This document shows, in pieces, positions 29,237 through 41,276 of a stretch of 64,000 nucleotides of DNA. Both the position numbers and the translations under genes were made by a program. The DNA comes from Haemophilus influenzae. GTDB taxonomy: Bacteria; Pseudomonadota; Gammaproteobacteria; Enterobacterales; Pasteurellaceae. A model generated the notes under the pieces. It saw nothing but the letters and a program-made list of their open reading frames with translations, ran no database searches and was not told the DNA's origin. How positions within the stretch are numbered: position 1 is the stretch's first letter; each line of letters begins with the position of its first letter. The stretch lies in the NCBI RefSeq assembly GCF_900475755.1, contig NZ_LS483411.1, positions 1,178,001 through 1,242,000 of the forward strand, read 5' to 3'.

Positions 29237-30958
29237 ATGAAGAAGTTATCTGGCGCAGAGATGGTGGTTCAATCTTTACGCGATGAAGGCGTAGAGTACG
29301 TATTTGGTTATCCTGGTGGGGCGGTATTAGATATTTATGATGCAATTCATACGCTAGGTGGCATTGAACATATTTTAGTTCGTCACGAACAAGCTGCGGT
29401 GCATATGGCGGATGGTTATGCACGTTCAACAGGTAAAGTTGGATGTGTGTTAGTGACTTCAGGACCAGGAGCAACAAATGCAATCACTGGAATTTTAACG
29501 GCTTACACCGATTCTGTGCCTATGGTTATTATTTCGGGTCAGGTTATGAGTAATTTAATTGGCAGTGATGCTTTCCAAGAATGCGATATGCTAGGTATTT
29601 CTCGTCCCGTTGTGAAGCATAGCTTTATTGTAAAAAAGGCGGAAGATATTCCATCTACTTTGAAAAAAGCCTTTTATATTGCGTCTACAGGTCGCCCTGG
29701 CCCTGTTGTTGTGGATATTCCAAAAGACACTGTAAATCCTAATTTTAAATATCCTTATGAATACCCAGAATCTGTCGAGTTACGCTCTTATAATCCCACA
29801 GTCAATGGGCATAAAGGTCAAATTAAAAAAGCGTTAAAAGCACTTTTAGTGGCGAAGAAACCGATACTTTTCGTCGGTGGTGGCGCAATCACTGCTGAAT
29901 GTAGTGAGCAGTTAATTCAGTTTGCACAACGCTTAAATTTGCCAGTGACTTCATCGTTAATGGGATTAGGGGCTTATCCAAGTACAGATAAACAATTCTT
30001 AGGTATGTTGGGTATGCACGGTACTTTAGAAGCTAATACGGCAATGCACGAAAGTGATCTTATTTTGGGGATTGGCGTTCGTTTTGATGATCGAACAACA
30101 AATAATTTAGAAAAATATTGCCCAAATGCAAAAGTGATTCATATTGATATTGATCCAACCTCGATTTCTAAAAATGTGCCAGCCGCGATTCCAATTGTCG
30201 GAAATGCGAAAAATGTATTGGAAGAATTTTTGAGTTTATTGAATGAAGAAGGCTTGAGATCGCAAACAGATCTTGAAAGTTGGTGGCAAGAAATCAACCA
30301 ATGGAAAGCAAAAAAATGTTTGGAATTTGACCGCACTTCTGGTGTGATTAAACCACAACAAGTAATAGAAGCCGTATATCGCCTCACGAAAGGACAAGCC
30401 TATGTCGCTTCTGATGTAGGTCAGCACCAAATGTTTGCTGCGTTACATTATCCATTTGATGAACCTCGTCATTGGATTAATTCTGGCGGTGCTGGCACAA
30501 TGGGTTTTGGTTTTCCTGCGGCACTAGGTGTGAAATTAGCTCATCCTGAAGGAACTGTTGTTTGTGTTACTGGTGATGGCAGTATTCAAATGAATATTCA
30601 AGAGCTTTCTACCGCAACCCAATATGGCATTCCAGTTGTTATTATTTGTTTGAATAATCATTTCTTGGGAATGGTAAAACAATGGCAAGACTTGATTTAT
30701 TCTGGTCGTCATTCACAAACCTATATGAATTCCTTGCCTGATTTTGTGAAATTGGCTGAATCTTACGGTCACGTAGGAATAAAAATTGCTACCCCCGATG
30801 AACTTGAAAGCAAATTGCAAGAAGCATTCAGTATTAAAAATAAATTAGTCTTTGTAGATATTAATGTAGATGAATCTGAACACGTTTATCCAATGCAAAT
30901 TCGTGGTGGCGCAATGAATGAAATGATTTTAAGTAAACCTCAAGAGGAGACAAACTAA
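29237..30958 (+). CDS. ilvI: Acetolactate synthase III, large subunit
   Basis: Thiamine-diphosphate enzyme catalysing the first common step of valine, leucine and isoleucine synthesis. The protein has 573 residues. Catalytic Glu lies in [16 protein letters not shown] near residue 47, and the TPP-binding motif GDGSIQMN...NN near 448-475. The central domain binds FAD. The start has AAGGAG. It overlaps the regulatory subunit gene ilvH by one base. Confidence 0.96.
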   Translation: MKKLSGAEMVVQSLRDEGVEYVFGYPGGAVLDIYDAIHTLGGIEHILVRHEQAAVHMADGYARSTGKVGCVLVTSGPGATNAITGILTAYTDSVPMVIISGQVMSNLIGSDAFQECDMLGISRPVVKHSFIVKKAEDIPSTLKKAFYIASTGRPGPVVVDIPKDTVNPNFKYPYEYPESVELRSYNPTVNGHKGQIKKALKALLVAKKPILFVGGGAITAECSEQLIQFAQRLNLPVTSSLMGLGAYPSTDKQFLGMLGMHGTLEANTAMHESDLILGIGVRFDDRTTNNLEKYCPNAKVIHIDIDPTSISKNVPAAIPIVGNAKNVLEEFLSLLNEEGLRSQTDLESWWQEINQWKAKKCLEFDRTSGVIKPQQVIEAVYRLTKGQAYVASDVGQHQMFAALHYPFDEPRHWINSGGAGTMGFGFPAALGVKLAHPEGTVVCVTGDGSIQMNIQELSTATQYGIPVVIICLNNHFLGMVKQWQDLIYSGRHSQTYMNSLPDFVKLAESYGHVGIKIATPDELESKLQEAFSIKNKLVFVDINVDESEHVYPMQIRGGAMNEMILSKPQEETN

Positions 30959-31449
30959 TGCGTAGAATTTTATCTGTTTTACTCGAAAATGAATCGGGAG
31001 CATTATCGCGTGTTGTTGGTTTATTCTCTCAACGTGCCTTTAATATTGAAAGTTTGACGGTGGCGCCAACGGATGATCCAACGCTTTCTCGAATGACTAT
31101 TGAAGCAGTGGGCGATACTCAAGCATTGGAGCAAATCGAAAAACAACTCCATAAATTAGTGGATGTGTTTAAAGTGGTTAATTTAAGTGAACAGGAACAT
31201 ATAGAACGAGAAATTGTTTTAGCGAAAGTAAGAGCAGTGGGGTCATCTCGCGATGAAATTAAACGATTAGCGGATATTTTCCGCGGTCAAATTGTAGATG
31301 TCACGCCAAAGTCTTACACAATTCAATTAAGCGGTACAAATGATAAAGTTGATGCGTTTATTTCTGCATTGAAAGAAGAAACTACATTGTTAGAAATTGT
31401 TCGTTCTGGCTTGATTAGTGTATCTCGTGGAGAAAAGAATATTCTCTAA
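30958..31449 (+). CDS. ilvH: Acetolactate synthase III, small regulatory subunit
   Basis: The valine-sensing subunit, 163 residues. An N-terminal ACT domain (about 1-75, [28 protein letters not shown]) is followed by a second ACT-like domain that contacts IlvI. The ATG overlaps the ilvI stop (TAATG), so the two subunits are translationally coupled. An inverted uptake-signal hairpin follows. Confidence 0.95.
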   Translation: MRRILSVLLENESGALSRVVGLFSQRAFNIESLTVAPTDDPTLSRMTIEAVGDTQALEQIEKQLHKLVDVFKVVNLSEQEHIEREIVLAKVRAVGSSRDEIKRLADIFRGQIVDVTPKSYTIQLSGTNDKVDAFISALKEETTLLEIVRSGLISVSRGEKNIL

Positions 31450-31459
31450 GTTAAAGCAG

Positions 31460-31500
31460 AAAGTGCGGAAATATTTTTATAGAATTTTACCGCACTTTAT
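31460..31500 (+). terminator. Terminator after ilvH from inverted uptake signals
   Basis: AAAGTGCGG (31460-31468) pairs with CCGCACTTT (31490-31498) around a 21-nt AT-rich loop, then TATT. The long loop makes it weaker than the others. Confidence 0.6.
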
Positions 31501-31538
31501 TAAAAATATATTTGTTTTTAGTTTTTTTATAAAAAAAT

Positions 31539-31554
31539 CGTGACCAAGTTCACA
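31539..31554 (+). promoter_or_regulatory. CRP (cAMP receptor) site upstream of a small transcription unit
   Basis: CGTGA-CCAAGT-TCACA matches the CRP consensus TGTGA-N6-TCACA at 9 of 10 core positions. Its centre (31546.5) is about 60 bp upstream of the start site predicted from the -10-like TTATTC at 31594-31599 (with TTGCAT at 31572-31577, 16-bp spacer). That is class I spacing. Confidence 0.7.
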
Positions 31555-31605
31555 AATCTAAAAATATGTATTTGCATAACTGATCGGATTTCTTTATTCT
31601 GAACC

Positions 31606-31684
31606 CACTAAAAACAAGTGCTATCTTAAATAGCCGACATCTATTTTGCTTTCCGAGTAGTGCCCCAATGGGGCACTTTTTTTA
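31606..31684 (+). ncRNA. Candidate CRP-activated small RNA between ilvH and argS
   Basis: A transcript of about 78 nt is predicted from a CRP-linked promoter to a very strong terminator (AGTGCCCC-AAT-GGGGCACT plus seven T, 31659-31683). It contains an internal hairpin AAATAG / CTATTT (31628-31646) and no open frame or start codon with a Shine-Dalgarno. The neighbours are ilvH (which has its own terminator upstream) and argS (convergent, with its own terminator at 31700-31729), so the signals belong to neither gene. I do not recognise the sequence as Spot 42, CyaR or another named RNA. Confidence 0.6.
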
Positions 31685-31699
31685 TGCTTATTTACAGAA

Positions 31700-31729
31700 T
31701 AAAAAATCCCTTTCGTAAGAAAGGGATTT
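31700..31729 (-). terminator. Terminator of argS
   Basis: An 11-bp perfect stem (31704-31714 and 31719-31729) with a 4-nt loop. On the minus strand it is followed by six T. Confidence 0.88.
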
Positions 31730-31740
31730 AATTATCGAAA

Positions 31741-33474
31741 TTACATTTTTTCTACGGTTTTAATACCGAGTAACGCTAAACCTTGTTTCAAGGTTTTTTC
31801 CGTTAATAATGCTAATTTCAAACGACTTAATTTTACGGCCTCATCTTCAGCATTTAAAATTGGGCAATGTTCATAGAATGATGAGAATATGCCAGCAAGT
31901 TCGTATAAATAAGCACAAAGCACGTGTGGTGTGCCTTCTTTTCCGACAGTTTGCACGGCTTCTTCAAATTGTAGAAGTTTGATTGCAAGCGTTCTTTCTT
32001 TATCATCTTTAATAGTTAAAGGTGCAGCCAAAAGTGCGGTTGAATTTATCTCTGTTTTATTAAAGATCGAACGAATACGGGTGTAAGCATATTGCATATA
32101 AGGCGCAGTGTTGCCTTCGAAACTTAACATATTATCCCAATCAAAAACATAATCCGTGGTGCGGTTTTTGGATAGATCTGCATATTTTACCGATCCAATA
32201 CCAATAGCCTCAATCACAGCTTGTTTTTCATCATTAGATAAATTGGTATTTTTTTCATTAATTAATACAGTAGCGCGTTCGATGGCTTCATCTAATAGAT
32301 CGGCTAATTTTACCGTGCCACCAGTACGAGTTTTAAATGGCTTACCATCTTTACCAAGCATCATCCCAAAGTTTTTATGCTCTAACGAGAAACTGTCTGG
32401 TACATAACCTGCTTTACGAGTAATTAACCAAGCTTGTTGCATATGTTGGCTTTGGCGAGTATCTGAAAAAACAAGTGCGCGATTAGCTTTTAATGTTTCA
32501 TAACGATATTTTGCGGCAGCAATATCGGTTGTAGTGTAAAGGAAACCGCCGTCTTTTTTCTGAACGATCACGCCCATTGGGTCGCCATCTTTATTTTTAA
32601 ATTCATCTAAATAAACAACCAATGCACCATCATTTTCTACAGCTAAACCTTGTTTTTTAAGATCTTCTACAATGCTTGGTAACATAGGATTATAAAGACT
32701 TTCGCCCATTACATCTTTTTCGGTTAAAGTGACGTTTAAGCGATCATAGTTGTGCTGATTTTGTTGCATAGTAATATCGACTAAACGTTTCCACATCGCT
32801 CGACAATATTCATCTCCACTTTGTAATTTCACGACGTAATTACGCGCTTTTTCTGCGAATACTTCATCTTCATCGTAATGTTTTTTGGCTTCGCGATAAA
32901 AGGCTTCAAGATCTTGCAATTCCATTTCACTGGCGTGTTCGTTTTGCATTTTTTCAAGATAAGCAATAAGCATTCCGAACTGAGTTCCCCAGTCGCCTAC
33001 GTGGTTAGCGCGGATGACATTGTGACCTAAAAACTCAAGGGTTCTGGCTACAGCATCGCCGATTATCGTAGAGCGTAAATGACCTACGTGCATTTCTTTT
33101 GCTACGTTTGGAGAGGAATAATCAATCACAACTGTTTGTTTATTGGTAGCTTGAATACCTAAATTTTTGTGGGAAAGTGCAGCTGAAATTTCAGTTGTTA
33201 GCCAAGTTGGATTTAAGAAAATATTGATAAAACCTGGGCCTGCGATTTCTAATTTTTCTGCAATATCAGATAGTTGAAGATTATCTAAAACTTTTTGAGC
33301 AAATTCTCGTGGATTTAAACCTAATTTTTTTGCTGCAGCCATAATACCGTTGGCTTGATAATCGCCAAATTGTGGTTTGCCTGATTGACGAACAAGCGCA
33401 TCACAAGATTGATCAGCGCCTGCAATAACCATTGCTTGTTTAATTTTATCGGATAGAATAGATTGAATATTCAC
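31741..33474 (-). CDS. argS: Arginyl-tRNA synthetase
   Basis: Class I synthetase charging tRNA-Arg. The protein has 577 residues. An N-terminal Add-1 tRNA-binding domain (about 1-110) is followed by the HIGH motif HVGH in the segment [15 protein letters not shown] near residue 130 and the characteristic C-terminal all-helical anticodon-binding domain. I chose the GTG at 33474 (GTG AAT ATT CAA), six bases after AGGA, which gives the length I recall for the Rd protein. The ATG six codons upstream contains that Shine-Dalgarno inside its codons and is unlikely. Confidence 0.95.
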   Translation of the reverse strand: MNIQSILSDKIKQAMVIAGADQSCDALVRQSGKPQFGDYQANGIMAAAKKLGLNPREFAQKVLDNLQLSDIAEKLEIAGPGFINIFLNPTWLTTEISAALSHKNLGIQATNKQTVVIDYSSPNVAKEMHVGHLRSTIIGDAVARTLEFLGHNVIRANHVGDWGTQFGMLIAYLEKMQNEHASEMELQDLEAFYREAKKHYDEDEVFAEKARNYVVKLQSGDEYCRAMWKRLVDITMQQNQHNYDRLNVTLTEKDVMGESLYNPMLPSIVEDLKKQGLAVENDGALVVYLDEFKNKDGDPMGVIVQKKDGGFLYTTTDIAAAKYRYETLKANRALVFSDTRQSQHMQQAWLITRKAGYVPDSFSLEHKNFGMMLGKDGKPFKTRTGGTVKLADLLDEAIERATVLINEKNTNLSNDEKQAVIEAIGIGSVKYADLSKNRTTDYVFDWDNMLSFEGNTAPYMQYAYTRIRSIFNKTEINSTALLAAPLTIKDDKERTLAIKLLQFEEAVQTVGKEGTPHVLCAYLYELAGIFSSFYEHCPILNAEDEAVKLSRLKLALLTEKTLKQGLALLGIKTVEKM

Positions 33475-33553
33475 GTTTTTTCCTATGTTCAAATTGAATA
33501 ATAAAAATAATCGGTTATGATACCGTTCTTTGTATATTTCTCAAAGGGACAAA

Positions 33554-34123
33554 ATGACAAATTTACAGGAAAATTTGACCGCACTTTCAGCAGATTTAGC
33601 AACATTTGAAAGAAAAATTCAGCATTTAGCCAAAGAAATGACAATAGATCTGTCTCACTATGAAATCGATCATCTTGCATTACGGGTAAATAGTGAGCAA
33701 ACTGCTAAAAATTGGCTGATACTTTTATTAAAGTGCGGTAGAATTTTATCTGATAATATTGTTAATGGTCGTAAGATTTATCTTATTGAATTAGAAAAAC
33801 CAGTTAAATTTGCCAATCAATTTGTGGATATTATTGAACTTCCACTTCCTAAAAATAAAAAATATCCAATTGAAGGTTGGGAACATATTGAGATTGTAGT
33901 GCCATTTTTACCGAATGAATCGATAAATGAATGGATTGACCGTGTCAATATGTATTTTTTATGGGACAAATTAACTCACTTAACCATTAAAGTGAGCGAT
34001 CCTAAGGTGGATGGGGAAAGATTACCAAATCCATCTATTGCAGTAAGTTTTACGGATAAAACAGTAAATCATACTTGCATTAAGGTTCATCCTTATTCTA
34101 TTAAAAAAATACTTGAGGTTTAG
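33554..34123 (+). CDS. yecM: YecM-family VOC-fold protein
   Basis: A 189-residue cytoplasmic protein of the YecM/DUF991 family with a vicinal-oxygen-chelate (glyoxalase-like) fold. Candidate metal ligands are visible in HYEIDHLALRV near residue 32, GWEHIEIVVP near 110 and HLTIKVSDPK near 146. Its activity is not established. The start at 33554 is preceded by AAAGGGAC; an in-frame codon at 33530 lacks a ribosome site. It is divergent from argS. Confidence 0.85.
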   Translation: MTNLQENLTALSADLATFERKIQHLAKEMTIDLSHYEIDHLALRVNSEQTAKNWLILLLKCGRILSDNIVNGRKIYLIELEKPVKFANQFVDIIELPLPKNKKYPIEGWEHIEIVVPFLPNESINEWIDRVNMYFLWDKLTHLTIKVSDPKVDGERLPNPSIAVSFTDKTVNHTCIKVHPYSIKKILEV

Positions 34124-34128
34124 TAATA

Positions 34129-34426
34129 ATGAATAAATTATCACTTGCATTCGTTGTTTTAGCAACAGTAGGCTTGAGTGCTTGTTCTTCTTTTCAAAAA
34201 GATGAAAATGCTTTATAAAGGTCAAATCGTTTTTAGCCAAATGGAAGGCGAAAATCTTAAATTAACTATTCGTAAAAATGATTGTTCTGGTAACCAGCAG
34301 AAAGGAGAGGAAGTTATTATTGTGCATAAGTATGATTCAACTCTTGCTATTGGGGCTTGTGTGACGGTGTCTAATAATAGCCAAGTAAAGAATATTTCAT
34401 CATTTTCGCCAAGAAATCCATTTTAA
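34129..34426 (+). pseudogene. Small lipoprotein gene broken by a frameshift
   Basis: A good lipoprotein signal peptide starts at 34129 (MNKLSLAFVVLATVGLSAC, lipobox LSAC), but the frame stops at 34216-34218 after 29 codons. Continuing in the next frame (from about 34202) gives 70-plus codons with no internal start supported by a Shine-Dalgarno (LYKGQIVFSQMEGENLKLTI... to the stop at 34424). The simplest explanation is one extra base in the A5 run at 34196-34200 or a nearby small indel. The reconstructed product is a secreted lipoprotein of about 98 residues with two cysteines. I do not recognise its function. It could be a sequencing error, a true null, or slippage-prone expression. Confidence 0.65.
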
Positions 34427-34448
34427 TTCTTAAATTAAGGGTATAGAT

Positions 34449-34913
34449 ATGAAAAAGAAAACACTAGCATTAGCTATCTTAACTATTTTTAGTGTGGCTG
34501 GATGTACGAATACAGATATTTTTAGTGGCGATGTGTATAGTGCATCTCAAGCAAAGGAAGCTCGTTCAATTACTTATGGTACGATTGTTTCTGTGCGTCC
34601 TGTTAAGATCCAAGCTGATAATCAAGGCGTAATTGGTACGCTTGGTGGCGGTGCGTTAGGTGGTATTGCGGGTAGTGCAATTGGCGGTGGTCGTGGTCAA
34701 GTTATCGCAGCAGTAGTTGGTGCGATTGGTGGTGCAGTAGCTGGAAGCAAAATCGAAGAGAAAGTAAGTCAAGTAAACGGTGCTGAACTTGTAATTAAAA
34801 AAGATGATGGTCAAGAGATCGTTGTTGTTCAAAAGGCTGACAGCAGTTTTGTAGCTGGTCGCCGAGTTCGTATTGTTGGTGGCGGCTCGAACTTAAATGT
34901 TTCTGTGCTATAA
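34449..34913 (+). CDS. slyB: Pcp/SlyB-type outer-membrane lipoprotein
   Basis: A small outer-membrane lipoprotein of 154 residues. The signal peptide ends in lipobox SVAGC (Cys about residue 19). A Gly-rich glycine-zipper stretch follows (GTLGGGALGGIAGSAIGGGRGQVIAAVVGAIGGAVAGSKIEE, residues about 61-104), then a beta-rich tail. It is known in H. influenzae as the 15-kDa peptidoglycan-associated protein Pcp. SlyB in E. coli is an envelope-stress protein that organises outer-membrane proteins. A strong terminator follows. Confidence 0.9.
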   Translation: MKKKTLALAILTIFSVAGCTNTDIFSGDVYSASQAKEARSITYGTIVSVRPVKIQADNQGVIGTLGGGALGGIAGSAIGGGRGQVIAAVVGAIGGAVAGSKIEEKVSQVNGAELVIKKDDGQEIVVVQKADSSFVAGRRVRIVGGGSNLNVSVL

Positions 34914-34940
34914 CTAATAGCATTAAAGTCTAATATGATT

Positions 34941-34978
34941 AATCAGTGCCTTAACTTAGTAAGGCACTGATTTTTTAT
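34941..34978 (+). terminator. Terminator of slyB
   Basis: A 12-bp stem (34941-34952 with 34961-34972), an 8-nt loop, then six T. Confidence 0.88.
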
Positions 34979-35028
34979 AATTAAACTCATTTAAAATATA
35001 TATTTATCGTTTATCTAAGATAAATTTA

Positions 35029-35054
35029 AAGGACTAAATTAGAATTTAGTCCTT
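35029..35054 (-). terminator. Terminator of pgi
   Basis: AAGGACTAAATT and its complement form a 12-bp stem with a 2-nt nominal loop (35029-35054), flanked by a second inverted pair TTATCTAA / TTAGATAA (35011-35018 and 35053-35060). It lies 32 bp after the pgi stop on the minus strand, followed there by an AT-rich tail. Confidence 0.65.
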
Positions 35055-35086
35055 AGATAAACTTGGAATTATTCAAATCTAAATAA

Positions 35087-37914
<2,828 letters not shown>

Positions 37915-37923
37915 TATTTTTCC

Positions 37924-39330
37924 TTAATAATCATCTCGATATTCACGTTGTTCAGCGAGATTGTCGAAGCGTGAAAATTGTCCATTAAATTTTAACCGCA
38001 CTCGACCAATTGGACCGTTACGCTGCTTACCAATAATAATTTCTGCAACCCCTTTATCTTCCGAGTTATCGTTATAGACTTCATCACGGTAAATAAACAT
38101 AATCAAGTCAGCATCTTGTTCGATAGAGCCTGATTCACGTAAATCTGAGTTTACAGGGCGTTTGTCTGCACGTTGTTCTAAAGTACGATTTAACTGAGAA
38201 AGGGCGACCACTGGCACTTGTAATTCTTTGGCGAGTGCTTTGAGGGAGCGAGAAATTTCTGCGATTTCTAGTGTTCGGTTATCTGAAAATGCGGGTGCGC
38301 GCATTAATTGTAAGTAATCCACCATAATCATACTTAATCCACCATTTTCACGATAAACTCGGCGTGCGCGCGAACGAACGTCGGTAGGGGTTAAACCTGA
38401 AGAATCATCGATAAAAAGATTATTTTTTTGTTTGAACATTCCCACTACGCTGGCAATTTTGTTCCATTCAATTTCATCTAAATTTTGACCTGTGCGGATT
38501 TTGGTTTGATCAACGCGAGCAAGGGAAGCGATCATACGCATCATAATTTGTTCTGCGGGCATTTCTAAACTAAATACTAAAACAGGTTTTTCACTTGCCA
38601 TTGCAGCATTTTCGCAAAGGTTCATGGCGAAAGTGGTTTTACCCATTGACGGACGTGCCGCAACGATAATTAAGTCAGAAGGCTGTAAACCTGCCGTTTT
38701 TTTATCAAGATCAGTAAAGCCAGTTGTAACACCAGTCACACCCGAATGATTTTCAAGCTTGCTTAAAATATCGATTTTTTCAATAGTACTTTCCAATACA
38801 TTGATCACATTCTGCGGGCCTTCGCTAGAAGTTGTCCGTTTTTCTGCAATCGCAAATACTTCACGCTCAGCTTCATCAAGAATTAACTTAATGTCTTGCC
38901 CTTTGGGAGAATAACTATTTTCAGCAATACGATTTCCTACCGAAATAAGTTCTCGTAATATGGCTTTCTCTCTCACAATATCCGCATAAGCCAAAATATT
39001 AATTGCGTTCGGGGTATTATTGGAAAGCTCTGCAAGATAGGCAAACCCCCCCACTTCATCGCTTACACCACGGCTTCTTAAGGCTTGATCTAGCGTAATT
39101 AAATCAATAGGCGATTGATTACGCATTAGATGTTCCATTTCTGTAAAAATCAGACGGTGTTGAAAAGTATAAAAATCGTCAGCAATAACACGTTCAGCAA
39201 TGCTATCCCAATGTTGATTACTCAGCAGAATGCCACCCAATACAGCTTGTTCAGCTTCAATTGAGTGCGGGGGAATACTTACTTGTGCCGTTTTTTTGTC
39301 AGAAGATTTGATTTGAGGTTGTGATGCCAT
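37924..39330 (-). CDS. dnaB: Replicative DNA helicase DnaB
   Basis: Hexameric 5'-3' helicase at the replication fork. The protein has 468 residues. An N-terminal helical domain (about 20-125) and a linker are followed by the RecA-like motor with Walker A AARPSMGKTTFAMN near residue 225, Walker B MIMVDYLQLM near 328, and the DnaB-specific SLRESGSIEQDADLI-type segment near 400. No intein is present. I chose the ATG at 39330 (MASQPQIKS); the longer in-frame extension is not conserved as far as I recall. The Shine-Dalgarno is weak. Confidence 0.96.
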   Translation of the reverse strand: MASQPQIKSSDKKTAQVSIPPHSIEAEQAVLGGILLSNQHWDSIAERVIADDFYTFQHRLIFTEMEHLMRNQSPIDLITLDQALRSRGVSDEVGGFAYLAELSNNTPNAINILAYADIVREKAILRELISVGNRIAENSYSPKGQDIKLILDEAEREVFAIAEKRTTSSEGPQNVINVLESTIEKIDILSKLENHSGVTGVTTGFTDLDKKTAGLQPSDLIIVAARPSMGKTTFAMNLCENAAMASEKPVLVFSLEMPAEQIMMRMIASLARVDQTKIRTGQNLDEIEWNKIASVVGMFKQKNNLFIDDSSGLTPTDVRSRARRVYRENGGLSMIMVDYLQLMRAPAFSDNRTLEIAEISRSLKALAKELQVPVVALSQLNRTLEQRADKRPVNSDLRESGSIEQDADLIMFIYRDEVYNDNSEDKGVAEIIIGKQRNGPIGRVRLKFNGQFSRFDNLAEQREYRDDY

Positions 39331-39410
39331 AGGACTTATTTCGATACTAGAATGTCGCCTATAATACCGCAAATATCTATTGGGTTTAAGTGAAAAGTGC
39401 GGTAAAAAAA

Positions 39411-39439
39411 GGAAATAAAAAACGGTGGAAAATCCACCG
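39411..39439 (-). terminator. Terminator of pykA
   Basis: CGGTGGA (39423-39429) and TCCACCG (39433-39439) form a 7-bp stem with a 3-nt loop. On the minus strand a run of six T follows. It lies 30 bp after the pykA stop. Confidence 0.85.
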
Positions 39440-39468
39440 CTCTTTATTTAAAGTATTCAGATTATTGA

Positions 39469-40905
39469 TTATTCAACAATTAATGTGCGACAAACGTTAG
39501 TTTCTGTCGCACCTTGTCCACCCTGCGTTAGAAGCACTAAATCGCCTACAGATAAATAACCTTTTTCTTTTAATGATTGTAGTGCAGCTTTTGCACCAGC
39601 TTCAGTACGGCTATCTTCACCATAGAAAACAGGGGTTACACCGCGGTATAATGCACAAAGATTTAAGGTTTCTTGATGACGAGATAATGCAAAGATTGGT
39701 AAACCAGAACTAATACGAGACATTAATAAAGGTGTACGGCCTGAGCTTGTTAATGTAACGATAGCAGCAACACCTTTCATATGGTTTGCTGCATACATTG
39801 CAGACATAGCAACAGATTCTTCAATGGCTTCAAATTCTTTATCCATACGGTGACGAGAAACATTAATGCTTGGCATTTTTTCTGCCCCTAAACATACGCC
39901 CGCCATTGCCACTACTGTTTCAGAAGGATACTGACCTGCTGCTGTTTCAGCAGAAAGCATAACCGCATCAGTACCATCTAATACTGCGTTTGCAACGTCC
40001 ATCACTTCAGCACGAGTTGGCATTGGGTTGCTAATCATTGATTCCATCATTTGAGTTGCTGTAATTACTGCACGATTTAATTGACGTGAACGACGGATTA
40101 ATTTTTTCTGCACGCCAACTAATTCAGGATCGCCAATTTCCACACCTAAATCACCACGAGCAACCATAATTACATCAGATGCTAAAATAATATCGTCCAT
40201 TGCCTCATCATTAGCAACAGTTTCTGCACGTTCAACTTTAGCAACGATTTTTGCATTTAAACCAGCTTGTTGAGCAAGTTCACGCGCATAATTTAGGTCA
40301 GCACTTGAACGAGGGAAAGAAACAGCTAAGAAATCAACGCCAATGCGTGCAGCGGTAATAATGTCTGCTTTATCTTTTTCTGTTAATGCATCTGCAGATA
40401 AACCGCCACCTAATTTGTTGATACCTTTATTATTTGATAATGGACCGCCAACAGTGACTTCGGTGAAAACTTTTGCACCATCAGTTGATAATACTTTTAA
40501 TTGAACACGACCATCATCTAATAAAAGAATATCGCCTGGTACAACATCTTGTGGAAGCGTTTTATAGTCTAAACCAACAGATTCTTGTGTACCTTCGCCT
40601 TTTGGCAATTCCGCATCAAGAATGAATTTATCGCCAACTCTTAAGAAAATTTTACCGTCTTTAAAGGTAGAAACACGAATTTTAGGACCTTGTAAATCAC
40701 CTAAGATTGCCACGGTTTTACCTAATTTTTTCGCGATAGAACGTACACGTTCTGCTCGTTCGATATGATCTTCAGGTGTACCGTGAGAGAAGTTCATACG
40801 AACTACGTTTGCGCCCGCTGCGATAATTTTTTCAAGATTGTTATCACGGTCAGTTGATGGGCCCATAGTACATACAATCTTCGTTCTTCTTAGTCTTCTA
40901 GACAT
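39469..40905 (-). CDS. pykA: Pyruvate kinase
   Basis: Last glycolytic step: phosphoenolpyruvate and ADP to pyruvate and ATP. The protein has 478 residues, the type II (PykA-like) length. The N-terminal motif [12 protein letters not shown] lies near residue 7, the catalytic lysine in KVERAETV near 222, and metal ligands in ARGDLGVEI near 248. The C-terminal allosteric domain ends in [10 protein letters not shown]. The 180 bp upstream of its start is AT-rich leader, in which I see no structured regulator. Confidence 0.96.
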   Translation of the reverse strand: MSRRLRRTKIVCTMGPSTDRDNNLEKIIAAGANVVRMNFSHGTPEDHIERAERVRSIAKKLGKTVAILGDLQGPKIRVSTFKDGKIFLRVGDKFILDAELPKGEGTQESVGLDYKTLPQDVVPGDILLLDDGRVQLKVLSTDGAKVFTEVTVGGPLSNNKGINKLGGGLSADALTEKDKADIITAARIGVDFLAVSFPRSSADLNYARELAQQAGLNAKIVAKVERAETVANDEAMDDIILASDVIMVARGDLGVEIGDPELVGVQKKLIRRSRQLNRAVITATQMMESMISNPMPTRAEVMDVANAVLDGTDAVMLSAETAAGQYPSETVVAMAGVCLGAEKMPSINVSRHRMDKEFEAIEESVAMSAMYAANHMKGVAAIVTLTSSGRTPLLMSRISSGLPIFALSRHQETLNLCALYRGVTPVFYGEDSRTEAGAKAALQSLKEKGYLSVGDLVLLTQGGQGATETNVCRTLIVE

Positions 40906-41086
40906 TATTTACTCCGTCAATAATTACAAAATTTTAAAGGTATTATTTTATTTCGCTACATCTTAGCCAGATAAAAAATCGGTGCAGATTATACGCTTAA
41001 AAATTTGGGAAATCAAAAACAGCCCTGTTAGTTAAGGCAAGACGGTTTACTTTTTTGCCAGTTATATCGAGTTTTAAGAAAAATAC

Positions 41087-41114
41087 TTGTTTTCAGATTA
41101 AAAATATCTATAAT
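41087..41114 (+). promoter_or_regulatory. tRNA-Val promoter
   Basis: TTGTTT (41087-41092), a 16-bp spacer and a perfect TATAAT (41109-41114), 20 bp before the mature tRNA 5' end. Confidence 0.6.
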
Positions 41115-41133
41115 TCCAAACACTTTATACAGT

Positions 41134-41210
41134 GCGACTATAGCTCAGTTGGTTAGAGCACCACCTTGACATGGTGGGGGTCACTGGTTCGAGTCCAGCT
41201 AGTCGCACCA
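41134..41210 (+). tRNA. tRNA-Val (anticodon GAC)
   Basis: A 77-nt cloverleaf. The acceptor stem GCGACTA / TAGTCGC carries discriminator A and an encoded CCA. D arm GCTC / GAGC. The anticodon stem CCACC / GGTGG has loop TTGACAT, giving anticodon GAC (reads GUC/GUU). The T arm has loop TTCGAGT, with an A-C mismatch at its outermost pair. It resembles E. coli valV/valW. It is a single gene, not a cluster. The restriction-modification operon ends 66 bp beyond it. Confidence 0.97.
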
Positions 41211-41276
41211 AATTTATTCTTCTTTATTCCCCAATCTTCAGAGAAAAATATAATAAAAACAATATCTTATATAATT

